Source of the DNA: Lineus longissimus
Lineage: Eukaryota > Nemertea > Pilidiophora > Heteronemertea > Lineidae
Length of the DNA stretch: 64,000 nucleotides
Reading direction: 5' to 3'
Assembly (NCBI RefSeq): GCF_910592395.1
Contig: NC_088310.1
Location: 22,647,491-22,711,490 of the forward strand
The stretch's first letter is position 1. Every line of letters begins with the position of its first letter. The translations under genes were made by a program, and so were the position numbers. Below, in pieces: positions 25,001 to 35,558 of this stretch. The notes under the pieces were generated by a model. That model was given only the letters and a program-made list of their open reading frames with translations, made no database searches and was not told where the DNA came from.

Positions 25001-25403
25001 CAATAATCAAGTATTGTCGATACTACATGAATTATAGTTACACCTCTGACCATTATGGAACATAATATGTACATCCTGGCCAGATGTGACCAACCAAATG
25101 AAAAGGGTTGCCCATTTCGGTAGTTAGCATCTTTGGGATCATTTTGCTCCCAGATCGTGGTCAACTTTGCATCTCTTTCTTAACTTCTATTTCTTGAAGG
25201 ACTTTTCTGAAGAACATCTGTTCTAAGCATGAGACGATGCAAATTGTTTACAAATGTTCTTAAGCTATGAGGTAACTGTCCAACTTGTGGACCTTCTGGA
25301 AGTTATGATGTTGGAATTTCTTTCCAATAAAATGTGTTTCAGAGAGGATTTGTAATATAGTTTGTTCTAACTTTGTAAGGAATTTGAAACAGCAGTGCTG
25401 ACC

Positions 25404-26012
25404 ATGGATCATGGATCACCTTATCAAACCTTGAAAAAGAAACTGTGTAATATTGTTGCAAGCAATATGATGCCAAGTTTTGGTGACTTTGAGTCCTGTT
25501 TGAATTCAGATGATAAAGGAATTTGGAGTGCTGGCAATGGCCGTTTTGCTGGAGGTGGTTCTTGTGGTGGTGTCGATGATGTTGAAGACGATTATGAAAA
25601 TAGCCATGATGATGTTGCTTTTGGCAATATTAGTGAAGATGTTGATGAAGATTATGATGACCATGATTATGTTGCTGGTGATGCTAGTGGAGGCCTTGAT
25701 GATGGAGAGTGTGACAATCGTGGTGTGAAGAATGAGGCAGGGGGGACTGAAATCGATGTTGGAGATGATGATCATGATGATCATCGCGAGGATAATGAAT
25801 TAAAAAGTGATACAAATAATCACGATGAATATTATAGCAAAGCTCATGGAATTCACAAATTTTTAGCAAATCATGAAGCAGTTGATGAAGTGGATGTGAC
25901 TACAGATTTCCTCTATGACACTGATTTGAGTTGTGCTACCACTTGGGTAGCTGATGAGGATGGAGTACAGTCTGGAGGAGGGAAGGAACTCTCTGATAAT
26001 GAAGATATCATG
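25404..26012 (+). CDS. Probable coding exon, Asp-rich 203 codons, ending at a GTAAGC donor
   Basis: An ATG in a near-ideal context (CTGACCATGG) opens 203 codons to a donor ATG|GTAAGC at 26012, phase 0. Without splicing the frame runs 22 further codons to a stop at 26076-26078. The product starts MDHGSPYQTLKKKLC and becomes strongly acidic (Asp, Glu, Gly, with DDHDD and DEDYDDHD stretches and several His). No domain is recognised and it is probably disordered. It lies in the KIF26-like gene's intron on the same strand and in the right phase to join 35458-35558. It could be an alternative first exon of that gene, an internal exon (an AAG acceptor at 25379 would allow phase 0), or the first exon of a small separate gene. 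GAT-rich composition raises the chance of a long open frame without selection. Confidence 0.5.
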
Positions 26013-26837
26013 GTAAGCTCTGTTCCTCATTTAACTCCTGCGTTCAACTGGGCAGATGGAGTGGTCACAGAAATGTAGCAAAAATAGAAATAACAAAACC
26101 TCAACTAATGTTTGGAAAGCTCCAGACTTGGAAGGATTTTCTGGTTGATTTTTGATACATCCTGTAGAATATACAGTGAGCCCCAGCACAATTTGACTCG
26201 CATTGAATTCTACCTGCCTTATTATTACGTATAAAATGACTCACTGATCGCTCCTCATTGAAGACAATACGCAGCTTCCAAGTTCTATTTTTATCATTTG
26301 ATTTCAGCTATTGTTCTCACCAAGGCTCGTATCTTTGACAATTTTCTCACTCGCCATTGAATGGTCACTGATGGTCACTCGTAGAACATCGTCATCTGCC
26401 CTGCAGCAAATTCGCAGCAGGGAACCTTTGGCTGTTATGCGGCCACTCACTCTTGATCTTGCTGGGCTGCAGAATCGAAAATATGCTTAATTTGTGGAAC
26501 AGAAGTTATTCAGTCTGTCTTAGATGTCCATTGTCATGGTTTTAGCAATGTGGATAGAGTATTAGCAAGTTGTGTAGCAAGGCAGAGAGAAAGCAGCAGT
26601 GATCTTATTATACTTGGCTATCCATGATGGATTGTTTAGGTGTGGTCATTCCCGAGTGCTGTTCATTGGTGGTAAATGAAGCATCAGAGGCCAAGCAATA
26701 TGGGTTGGGAGTATATCTACCTAGAGATGAGCATGTTACATAATGCAGTTTGGTCAAAGAAAAATGATTTGCCACATAGCTATCACCTAAAGAAAGAACA
26801 AAATAATCAAAGTTTAAATCTCCTGTGTTCTTTGCAG

Positions 26838-26921
26838 GTACACATGTGCTGGCATTGGGCCAGTGTAGTAGCATCACCATGTCCATGTCGTATTATCTGC
26901 ATTGGCACTTTAATAAATTAA
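26838..26921 (+). CDS. Possible short terminal exon (27 codons plus stop)
   Basis: The acceptor CTCCTGTGTTCTTTGCAG is strong. The phase-0 frame encodes a short Cys/Trp-rich tail (VHMCWHWASVV... ending GTLIN) and stops at 26919-26921. It would complete a two-exon transcript with 25404-26012. An AATAAA at 26912-26917 overlaps the stop and is too early to be a normal polyadenylation signal. It may well be an intronic false acceptor. Confidence 0.2.
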   Translation, partial: VHMCWHWASVVASPCPCRIICIGTLIN

Positions 26922-29900
26922 AGCTATTCGGCTTTTGGAGGCATTTTGTTATACTTAAAACCTTGGCAGAGCATTGCCTTAAGTCCAAAGTAGGGTTAAC
27001 AAAGCAACACTTGAGGCATATTTCTGATCATTTGATATCAACAAGAATCTGAAAATTTGATTAGCCTTGGCTCTGTCATTGCATAATTAGTCATCTCTGC
27101 TGTATGAATAATTAATGTTATAATCATAACATATTTCCGTGGACAATTCCGACCACACCGAAGACTTGTCCACACAGCAACTGGGCTGATATTTCTCCGT
27201 GATTGTTTTATTTCTCTTCTAAAGTGGCCTATCATGATTGATATTGGTAATTTGGAGATGCTGGTAGTTTTCAAGGCCATGTGACTGTTGTCTGACTTTG
27301 AACATGTTCAAAGCAAATAATCGCGTCTGTAGTGGTATTGTCTTGTTGTTGTATTTGATATAAATTGGAATCACGAAGTGTTGCATTTCAGATATTTCAC
27401 CCAACATCTCCTCCAGAGCAAATATTTCGGGCTATCGTGGCAATTATGAACAGTTATCGATTTAGAGGAAATTCTGCAGTTCTCCTTTGACCAATGCTTC
27501 AGTCTCTTGGTTCATAATCTTGACTCGCAGAATAAATTTCAGGTTCCAATGGCTCATTGATCGTCTACAGACTGTTGATGAAGAAATTATTCTTCCTGAT
27601 CTTACGAGTAATACTTATCACTTCTTTGTTAAATCAAGTTATCTTGCTGCCTAAACTCTGTTTCCTTAAAGTACAGTCGATGACTACCCTCTTCCTAAGC
27701 TCTAACCACTGGATCATGTCCTGATCAAGTTGATAGTCTTATGTTTTCAAGTTTGAATAAAAAGACAATGAGTCATTTGGTTTTCTTTTCTTCGGAATAC
27801 TCAGGGTGGTGTAGTCCTCTTGTTAGGGGGTGCTTTCTATCAAGTTCACAAGTAACCTTTACCCTGATAACTTTAGTCTCTACCTTTATAACAGTCTATA
27901 GAGCTGGTTGAAGGGTCTGACAGTGTGTGATCTTTTGAAAACGTGCAAATTGCAAATTCACCAGCTGATATCTTTGCGAACTTTTCATGGTTTTTAGTAA
28001 TGCATTGTTTCTATTTTCAATCTTATTGCTGAATCCAAGTGCTTGCATCTCTACTAACAAAAATGGTTTTTACGATACGCAAAAGTCTCTAAAAAACACC
28101 AGAAGAACCTGTGGCCAGTATCAAAGTGGGATGGGAGTGCACATGACATGAAAAAATCTATGCTACATGTGGTTCCAACAGCTAAGTAAATGGCTTACAG
28201 CAATCCCTGCCCCAAGGCAACAAGATTACTAAGACGGTCTCGATCTGCCAATACAATATCGTGGCAAAATGGCAACCTCTCAAAACACCTTAATGTACAT
28301 AAAATGTGCATGCTAGTGGACAATCTGATGCACCCTGCGCACATGCCGTTACTTAGCGCATCGCATGCTAAGTTGCGCTTGAGTTATCCGTGCGAGAAAA
28401 ATAACCCATAGTGGCGAACTCTGATTCATTTCAGTGAGTTTTGTCAGGCACTGAACGAAACTTAATTACCATGCCTAAGTCTTCGTAACCAGTGAAAGAA
28501 TGCTGACATTGGTTCCATAATTTGTATGAAGTTGTTCAGTGACAATAAGAGAATTTAGCGCCGACCGTACAGGTGTGCCGGGGAACTGCTTACCACGGAC
28601 GTTTTCATAATACCGACCGTGAATCACTCAGGATTAATTGGAGGCATGTAACATTGAACATCTTTCGATGATCAATGCAAAGACGTGAAGGTGATGCCAA
28701 GCTGTCTGCGAGGCACAAAAAAAATCATCAACAGCACGCCAGCGAGGTTATGATGACTAACCATTAGATGATATAGCAAGGGGAAGTTGTAGGGCTTCAC
28801 AAAAGGGATTGTGCAGGGATTGCTAGGCTTTCCTCATTTGTCATATTGGAATTGGTGGGAGAAAACTTTGCAGTCTCAGATTGTTAGTTTGTCTACTTTC
28901 ACTGGTTCATAATATGAAAATAAACCTGTCAATATAGTTGTTCCAGAAAACGTGTGCAAAAAAATTAGAAAAATTGGATGCCTTTTTTATTCCAATACCT
29001 AATGATGAGTGCTGAATGAGTTGGCTAGCCTTTTAGGAAGTTGAATCATACAATCTCGTCATTAAGGGAGACTACAGAATCTACATGTAAAGAGCTTGGC
29101 GTTCTAAAAAATACTCCAGGATTATAAGTAGGCTGCTTATGTTTTGACATCAGCTCGCATGGTGCCAATTTAAGCTTACCAAAAGGCGTGCAGAGGGTAT
29201 ATTCTTAACTTGTAACACCTCTTGCATCTTCTCCATTGCACTCTTAACATAATGAACCATCCCTATGCATCACGCTTCATATCTGCTCCTTCGTGCCTTT
29301 ATCAAATACTCGAATGGATCACGGAATACAACGAAAGAAAGCATGCACACATTATTATTGCACCTTTAATAATTCGACGGTTTGCTGGTGCTTTTCAGTT
29401 TCATCTTCAATTAAGAGTCATACACGTCAACTGCTGATCATTCTGAATGAAGAATAGCATGATTTTGTCATATTTCTTGCCTGAGGCATTTCATTGCATG
29501 ATTTTCATCTCTTCTAATTGCATCAAATGGTATTTTCTTTGCGTTGACAATCTTTAGATAATTGGTAAATGCCGCTTTGTTACGGTTTTCAGAAGAATTG
29601 TTTGCTATCTTCAAGTGTCCAGGAATGGGTTCAATTATAATTTAGGGATTTGTCCCGTTAATTGCTGCTATTACTATCAAACCATAACTTGGCAGAGAAA
29701 CAGTCTTAATGATAAACTTGAATAAAATATAGTAGTAAATGTACCCATATGTTCAAAAGCCAGTAGATATTCCCAATAGTTAAAGAAATCTTTCATTTAA
29801 TATCATGCTGTAAACTGCAAACCTTTTGTGCCTATTTACTTTTGTGATTCACATACAATTTATAAAAAGGGGAATTACAAAACTTTTGTCACAGAAATCT

Positions 29901-31370
29901 GGAACATGTCGGTGACTGCGCAACGAAAAAAGACAAAAAACAGAAAGTAGGAGCCCCCAAACTGACATTGAAGAACCTGAGACGTATCATAGTTTTAGGG
30001 ATTCAGAGCGTCTTTAATGAGAGGAACGTGCAACTTCAAAGGACATATCCCCCAGTGGACAATACGACCCCCTCGGTGTAAAGAGTTGGCAATAGCTAAT
30101 GATACAGCGGACTTGAATGCTTCTAATCCGTGAAAAAATCTATGGAGGAGATGCTGTGGTGACAGGGAAAGGGGGCTATGAATGTACCTTTGATCGTGTA
30201 ATATTCACATCGGTTGGGAACAAATTGGATCTCATCCATGGACAAATGAACATAAAAAACAGATGGACTAACAGCCATGCAAAAGCTATCATCCAAAAGC
30301 ATCGATTTTTTTCTACTTTCTTCTTGGCGAGCAGCATCGTTGAGCTTGCTACTTATCATTTGAGATATTGTAGTTGTTGTTGATGAAGTGGGGACAGGAT
30401 GTACAGTCATCCAGGCTGGATTCAGAATCGCCCCTGAATGGAACAGCTTGACCTTGGAGCATTGTGCTGCCAAAAAGCCTTCAGGGCATGGCAAGTTTTT
30501 TTAAGCTTATGACATTTTGGTTATGCATAATAACCACTGATGAGATTGATTGATATTTTTCCTGACAGGTTCACAATAGCCACCGGTTGAGATTCGACCT
30601 CTGCTGCCAGAATAGCTTTTTAATGACCCCTGTAATCTCTTGGATGGTATTTGACCAGCTGAGACTGAGGACCCACAGATTCAAAATACCCAATCATTCA
30701 GACCACAATTTTGTCTTTTTTATGACAGACTTTATGGTATAAAGTCTGAATAATCTTCTGGAGCATAGCCAGTTTCATCTACTCCTTGAATATCAACATT
30801 TATCGAGTCTTATATCTTTAGTATGAATTGCCAATGAATCCATTACATGTCAATTTTCTCATAAGGAAAATACATGTACCATACCATGATATGACTGGTA
30901 TGGCAAAAACCACTGTCTAAGACAATGGCCAGAGTCTGGGCCATGATGCCAAAATGATGAGGATAATAATCACTGAGACGTTTCAATGTTGCCATTAGAT
31001 TTCTTCTGTGGAATGACTTGATTATCATGTCCTCCTAGCCATGGATTAGTCTGGTTCATTCGAGCAGACATGCTCATCAACTCTGAGAGAATGGCTCTCC
31101 CCTAGTTTTCTTTGTGAACCTGATGTCCTGGGGTCCTTCAGGATATTGGGGATCACACTGGCTGGAAAAGAGCAGAGAGTGAGGTTTCATAGTGTGAGTA
31201 AATCTACTGACCATTTCATTGATGAAAAGAGTAAGGAAGGGGAAACTTTCAATCATAACACAGATTTATCATCCTTGAAGTTATTTCAAATTCATATAGC
31301 AATATAGTTTGCTAGTATCCACTTTCTTGGTGCTTAGTTGCTATTTCCGCCATGAGTTCAGAGTGGTAAT

Positions 31371-31443
31371 TAGAGAGAAAACCATTCGGGACTGGCGATT
31401 CTTGGTTGTCATACCGGGTCAGTCACCAACCGGGGATCCACGG
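31371..31443 (+). mobile_element. pogo/Tigger-like MITE, 3' terminal remnant (copy C)
   Basis: This segment matches the last part of the complete copy at 55318-55587: CCATTCGGGACTGGCGATTC, TTGGTTGTCATACCGGG and a terminal ACCGGGGATCCACGGTA, where the intact end reads CCGGGGTTCCACTGTA. It lacks the GGTGGTCGCGTTAACGGG stretch and the 5' part. Confidence 0.75.
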
Positions 31444-34400
31444 TAGTTTCTTACGAGGTTCTGCCTAGACAATTTTCCAATCATCCTGAAGAGAACAACT
31501 TGTGTATAAATGTCATCATTCAAAGTTGATGGTCCTCTTCTTCCCTAACTTATCAAGTCAAAGTGAACCCTAAGTGAATCCGAATCTTGGCATACGATCA
31601 GAGAATAACTATAATCAATAAAACTCCCGCTGACTCCACCCACTCTGTAAAATGTATACACCACGACTAACAGGATTGGTCGCTTGCGCCACGACAGAGC
31701 TCTTCTGTCTAATTAGGCATCTGGTTGACAGAAGATTAACGAGCCAGTGCTGGACTCGTCAATGCACACATTGAACACCAATGTGTGCTTGACCTAGGAC
31801 TTATCATCTTACACCCTTTATCAAATTTCGTCAGCAGCATTGAATCATGGGTAATAATGGACATTTGCTAGGGGATGCCCATGTGCTCATGTTTTGGATT
31901 TGAACTTTGATGTTATTTAGTTGCATAATGTAGATACCAATATATGTGTGCACTCTTAGGGACGATATCTACTTAGCAATTTCTTTCTGGTGCATCATTT
32001 GGTGGACTATAATTGATACTTTCTGGTGGCAACTTTTTCGCTATTTAAGTCTAACTTGGGGGAAGGCGAAATCAAGTGGACAAACCATTCAATTGGAGTA
32101 TTTAAGGTAGGTTTGATGTGACATTGAATGTGTAAAGCGCAGTGCAAACGAACCATTTAAATTGCTGTTACTTGCGATCATAATTGCTGCTCTGTGCAAC
32201 AAAAAGTCCTCTCACCCTGTAATTGCTAGGTTTGATATTGATTGCAAGTCACTGTGATAACAGATTCTTGTCACAAGTGCCTGCAATAACCACTGCAAAT
32301 GATTAATTATTAATTGCTGCATGTGATTTAAATCGCAGGTAGCAGTGATAAAATGTATTCCCTTGTAGGCAACCCAATCCTTCCATGGCGCTTTGTTACC
32401 AGTGAATGTCATGATAATGCTGTCCATACTTAGCCTTACTTAACAACATAGCTAATCTAACCCTAATGTCAATTACAATTTCTCTGAATATAGCCAAAGC
32501 TAATCAGAGCTCCCAGGTCATTTTGGACACTTGAAAATCCTCTTGGGCTATTGTGCCAGCTCCTGTAACCATTGTGTCAAACAATAATCCTTTCTAGGTC
32601 TGCAACCCGAGAAACTGACCGAGGCAATCTCCTATTGATACGTTCTTAAGGGAGGTCCAGGGATTGACAGTGTCCATCCCAAGATGGCCTTTGTGGATAC
32701 AAAGATAGCAGGTTGATATCTTGGGACTATTGAGTGTGATGAGCTTGGCCAAGTGACCAGACAATGAAAGGGTCAGCCTGGACAATGTCAAATTGATAGG
32801 TTGGAACCTGGGAGGTTGGCTGGACCCCTGTTAAGGCTGTGAGTCTTGGAGCAGGTCATGTGGAGGTTTGTCGGGACACACGACTTGACAATGGAACTTG
32901 ACTGCTGCTGGCTTCCAAGGCTTTTTTTATAGAACCTAACATCTCTTACTTACAGGGTAAAATCATGCTAAGAGGTTGGCTGGGACAGCTGTCTGAACAA
33001 TGAGAGACTTTGAAAATCAAGATGACAGCCTTTATTTGTATACATCTTTGTAGCTGGGACTAAGGAAGAATTCATGACCCAACACAGCAGTCCTCCCTTC
33101 ACTCACACACCAGCAGTCTGTATTCGGCTTCATTTGACAAGACCTATCTACCAAACAAAAGAGTTTAGATTCCCTTAAATGGATTGATTTAAACTACCCC
33201 TTTCCTCTAATAGCGTTGAGGTAATCCATGTCTTTGCATTGTGTAATTGCTGTACTCTTCTTTGATGATGCATGCTGGTTTCTTTAATCAACTGATACGC
33301 ATCTAACTGGGGTTCATTAGACGATATTAACACATTGGTGCCAGATTCATTTGATGTGTTGGTGAACATAATCATTGTGAAAATGTCTTCATAATTGGAC
33401 AACTTCAGACTTGAATGAGGCCATCTTTCTCAGTCCAACAAAGCACTAATATATTGGCTGTATTATGATTGCAAAGAGTTCTTCAGTAGGTTTCTGGTTT
33501 CCTTAAACAATAAAAGAAAGCTGTAAGAACTTAATATGTAGGAAACATCTCTTATCAGTTAAAAAATGTAATTTTACAGCAAGGCCCAATTATCTGATGG
33601 CGGTGCCATCACCACCTCTGTGATAGGGTTAAAAAAAGAGAAATAACTTTCAGTAATTTTGAAGTCGTCTTTTGGATTGAAATAACCAGGTGGCTAAGGA
33701 TTTCACCTAAATCTCATTATTGAATAACTTTCCATCTAGTCTATCCTCTAGTGTGGAAAATCTTGCCTGGGGTCATCATACGTGCACAATCTAAGTCAGC
33801 ATGTCTAAGAATACTGAAAGTCTGATTAAAAAAATCCAATGTTATTCACTTTGGCTCCTTTCGAGAACGGATTAAAAAAATCTTATTGTATTCCTGAGCT
33901 GTTCCTGCCCCTTGGCTCACACCTAAATCTGGATCTTTGTGGTTTTGCAAAAGTTCATCAGAAATTGGACAATGATCCCTGTACATTTCTGTACAAGTGT
34001 CCGCAGTATCATAAGACCAAACTCTCAAACTCAACATGGACGAAACTCTTTGAAACATTCATGTATATTATCGAAAAAGAAGCATTTCATTTCAAACGTG
34101 ATTTTGAAAATGGGATTACATTTTTTTGGTTGCCCATAGCTGCATATCTTAAATCTGATTCTGTGTGCCTTCCTAATTGTATTAACATAACCTTACCATG
34201 GTAATGTGTTCGTCAAGTACAGTGACAGTATGTTCTCTTTAGTTTATCTTAGTGTGAAAATAGAATAATTCTATTAACATCAAAGAGGGAAGATACAGTT
34301 GTAATTAGTGCCATGGTTGGTATGTTGTCACCTCCCATGAGCCTGGAGCATTCACGCTATTTAGAACTGTGTTTGGTGCCCAGAATAACAGATTAATGCC

Positions 34401-34595
34401 TTAGCAAAATGTTTCTGTAACCCTTACTACCCTTTGGATATACTAGAATAGCTGTGTGGGTGGAAAATAATGGATTTGTCTCATTTTATCACAGTATATG
34501 AATCAAATTGATGAAAATCTCAGTGATTTTTATTTTCACAACTTCTTCTATTTATGTGCAAATTCAAGAACCAATTTTCTGTACTGGTAACTTAA

Positions 34596-34994
34596 CTCTT
34601 TCAGTGCCCAGGATTTGGGCATTTTTGGGCATTGTCACTACCCAAAATCTCACAAAAATAATTGAGATACACTCATCAAAATTCTTCAAAACCTTTGTCT
34701 TTACCTCCTGTTTCAATAAAACAGCAGTAATAAGTAGGGGCATACTAGGATTATGTTCTAAATTTTTTTGAGGGAGTGGTATTTTTGGCCGATTTTCACC
34801 ATTTTTCACCTAAAATGAGGGGTGGCAAACCCCACCCCACCCTCTCAGTCGAAAAAATTATTCAATTTGGACGCCCCAGGCCAGAGAAACCATATGAACC
34901 ACATTTGAGTAGCTGGGGACATCTGGTGTCGTCTGGAGGAACTAAAATACCTTAATATTTAGGACGTACATGTACGTCCTTGGCACTGAAAGAG
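34596..34994. mobile_element. piggyBac-like MITE (399 bp) flanked by TTAA
   Basis: A perfect 13-bp terminal inverted repeat, CTCTTTCAGTGCC at the start and GGCACTGAAAGAG at the end, is flanked on both sides by TTAA (34592-34595 and 34995-34998). TTAA duplication is the hallmark of piggyBac elements. Near the right end, GGACGTACATGTACGTCC forms an extra palindrome. No transposase frame is present. It lies about 460 bases before the exon at 35458. Confidence 0.87.
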
Positions 34995-35457
34995 TTAATT
35001 GTGCCAGTTAATCTTTTTCTGAAAGGCTTCGACAGAAGTTTTGTTTCTCCAAATATCCAGCACCAGGAGAAAAAATAAGAAAATGTCACTATTGATCTTA
35101 TCTTTGGATGTCTAATAATCAGTTCAATTATAAAGATGCAGAAACTCCACAGATCATCTTTAACATTATAGATGTCATGACTTGACATGAATGTCAACAG
35201 ATATGATAAAACCAGTCACGCAGTGCCCAAAAATAAACACAATTCCTTGACCTGAAAACTGCCCCAAAAGGTGGACAAAACCTTGCACTGCCATTTGCGC
35301 TGCTCATTTTCTCATAAAAAATGTCCCATTAGAAAAGGACGTGTATTTTTTTCATCCATGTACATTGGTGGCATTTTTCCTGTGTTACATGTAGCTCTAC
35401 ACATCCTTGTAGGGCTTCCTTTTCTCTCCTTTCCAACATAATTGTCTTTGTTCGCAG

Positions 35458-35558
35458 ACAGATGCAACTAAATGTAACTGTGGTGGACCCTCGGGCAACT
35501 TTCCTCACTCGCACTTGTCTCGGCTAAATGACTGGAAAATCATGTGCTCGTTGCTAAG
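35458..35558 (+). CDS. Probable internal exon of the KIF26-like gene (101 nt)
   Basis: A long polypyrimidine tract and TTTGTTCGCAG precede the exon, and GTAACG follows it. Only one frame is open (TDATKCNCGGPSGNF, then PHSHLSRLNDWKIMC and SLL). It is in phase 0 at the start, fitting both the exon at 11267 and the one at 25404, and phase 2 at the end. It holds a CxC, a later Cys and an HxH, which may add to metal binding near the CxxC of the previous exon. I do not recall a counterpart in vertebrate KIF26, so this may be an invertebrate-specific insert or a cassette exon. Continuing past the donor meets a stop at once (AGG TAA), which supports splicing here. The next exon (phase 2) was not found. 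Confidence 0.6.

Larger units (their letters stand above)
11489..25379. other. Long intron of the KIF26-like gene
   Basis: This interval of almost 14 kb holds poly-C (12192-12212) and poly-G (12521-12535) runs, a tetranucleotide minisatellite (17904-18045) and a pogo-like MITE (21761-22008). A 3'-terminal LINE-like reading frame is hinted at near 17160-17220 but is too weak to annotate. A strong donor at about 15256 follows an open segment with no fitting acceptor phase. I support no further gene here. Confidence 0.55.
26013..35457. other. Long intron or intergenic stretch
   Basis: No gene is firmly supported. A good acceptor at 26836-26837 followed by 27 open codons and a stop (26838-26921) could be a short terminal exon in phase with 25404-26012. 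Open frames at 30123-30494 (minus, 123 codons) and 33839-34204 (plus, 121 codons) have no recognisable motif. A MITE remnant (31371-31443) and a piggyBac-like MITE (34596-34994) are listed separately. Confidence 0.5.
9880..35558 (+). other. KIF26-like transcription unit, 5' part (gene extent within window, minimum)
   Basis: This span runs from the exon start at 9880 to the last exon linked by reading phase (35458-35558). It contains exon 9889-10017, the possible microexon 10595-10618, exon 11267-11488, the possible exon 25404-26012 and exon 35458-35558. The motor domain of KIF26 proteins lies after this N-terminal region and is not seen in the window, so the gene very likely runs past 64000. 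The very long introns match the habit of vertebrate KIF26 genes, which have large 5' introns. Confidence 0.65.

Noticed and set aside
30123-30494. 123-codon minus-strand frame
   Set aside because: No domain or splice context. A plus-strand frame is open over the same place, which suggests low stop density by chance.
33839-34204. 121-codon plus-strand frame
   Set aside because: No recognisable family, no good start context and no splice sites that fit the neighbouring exons.
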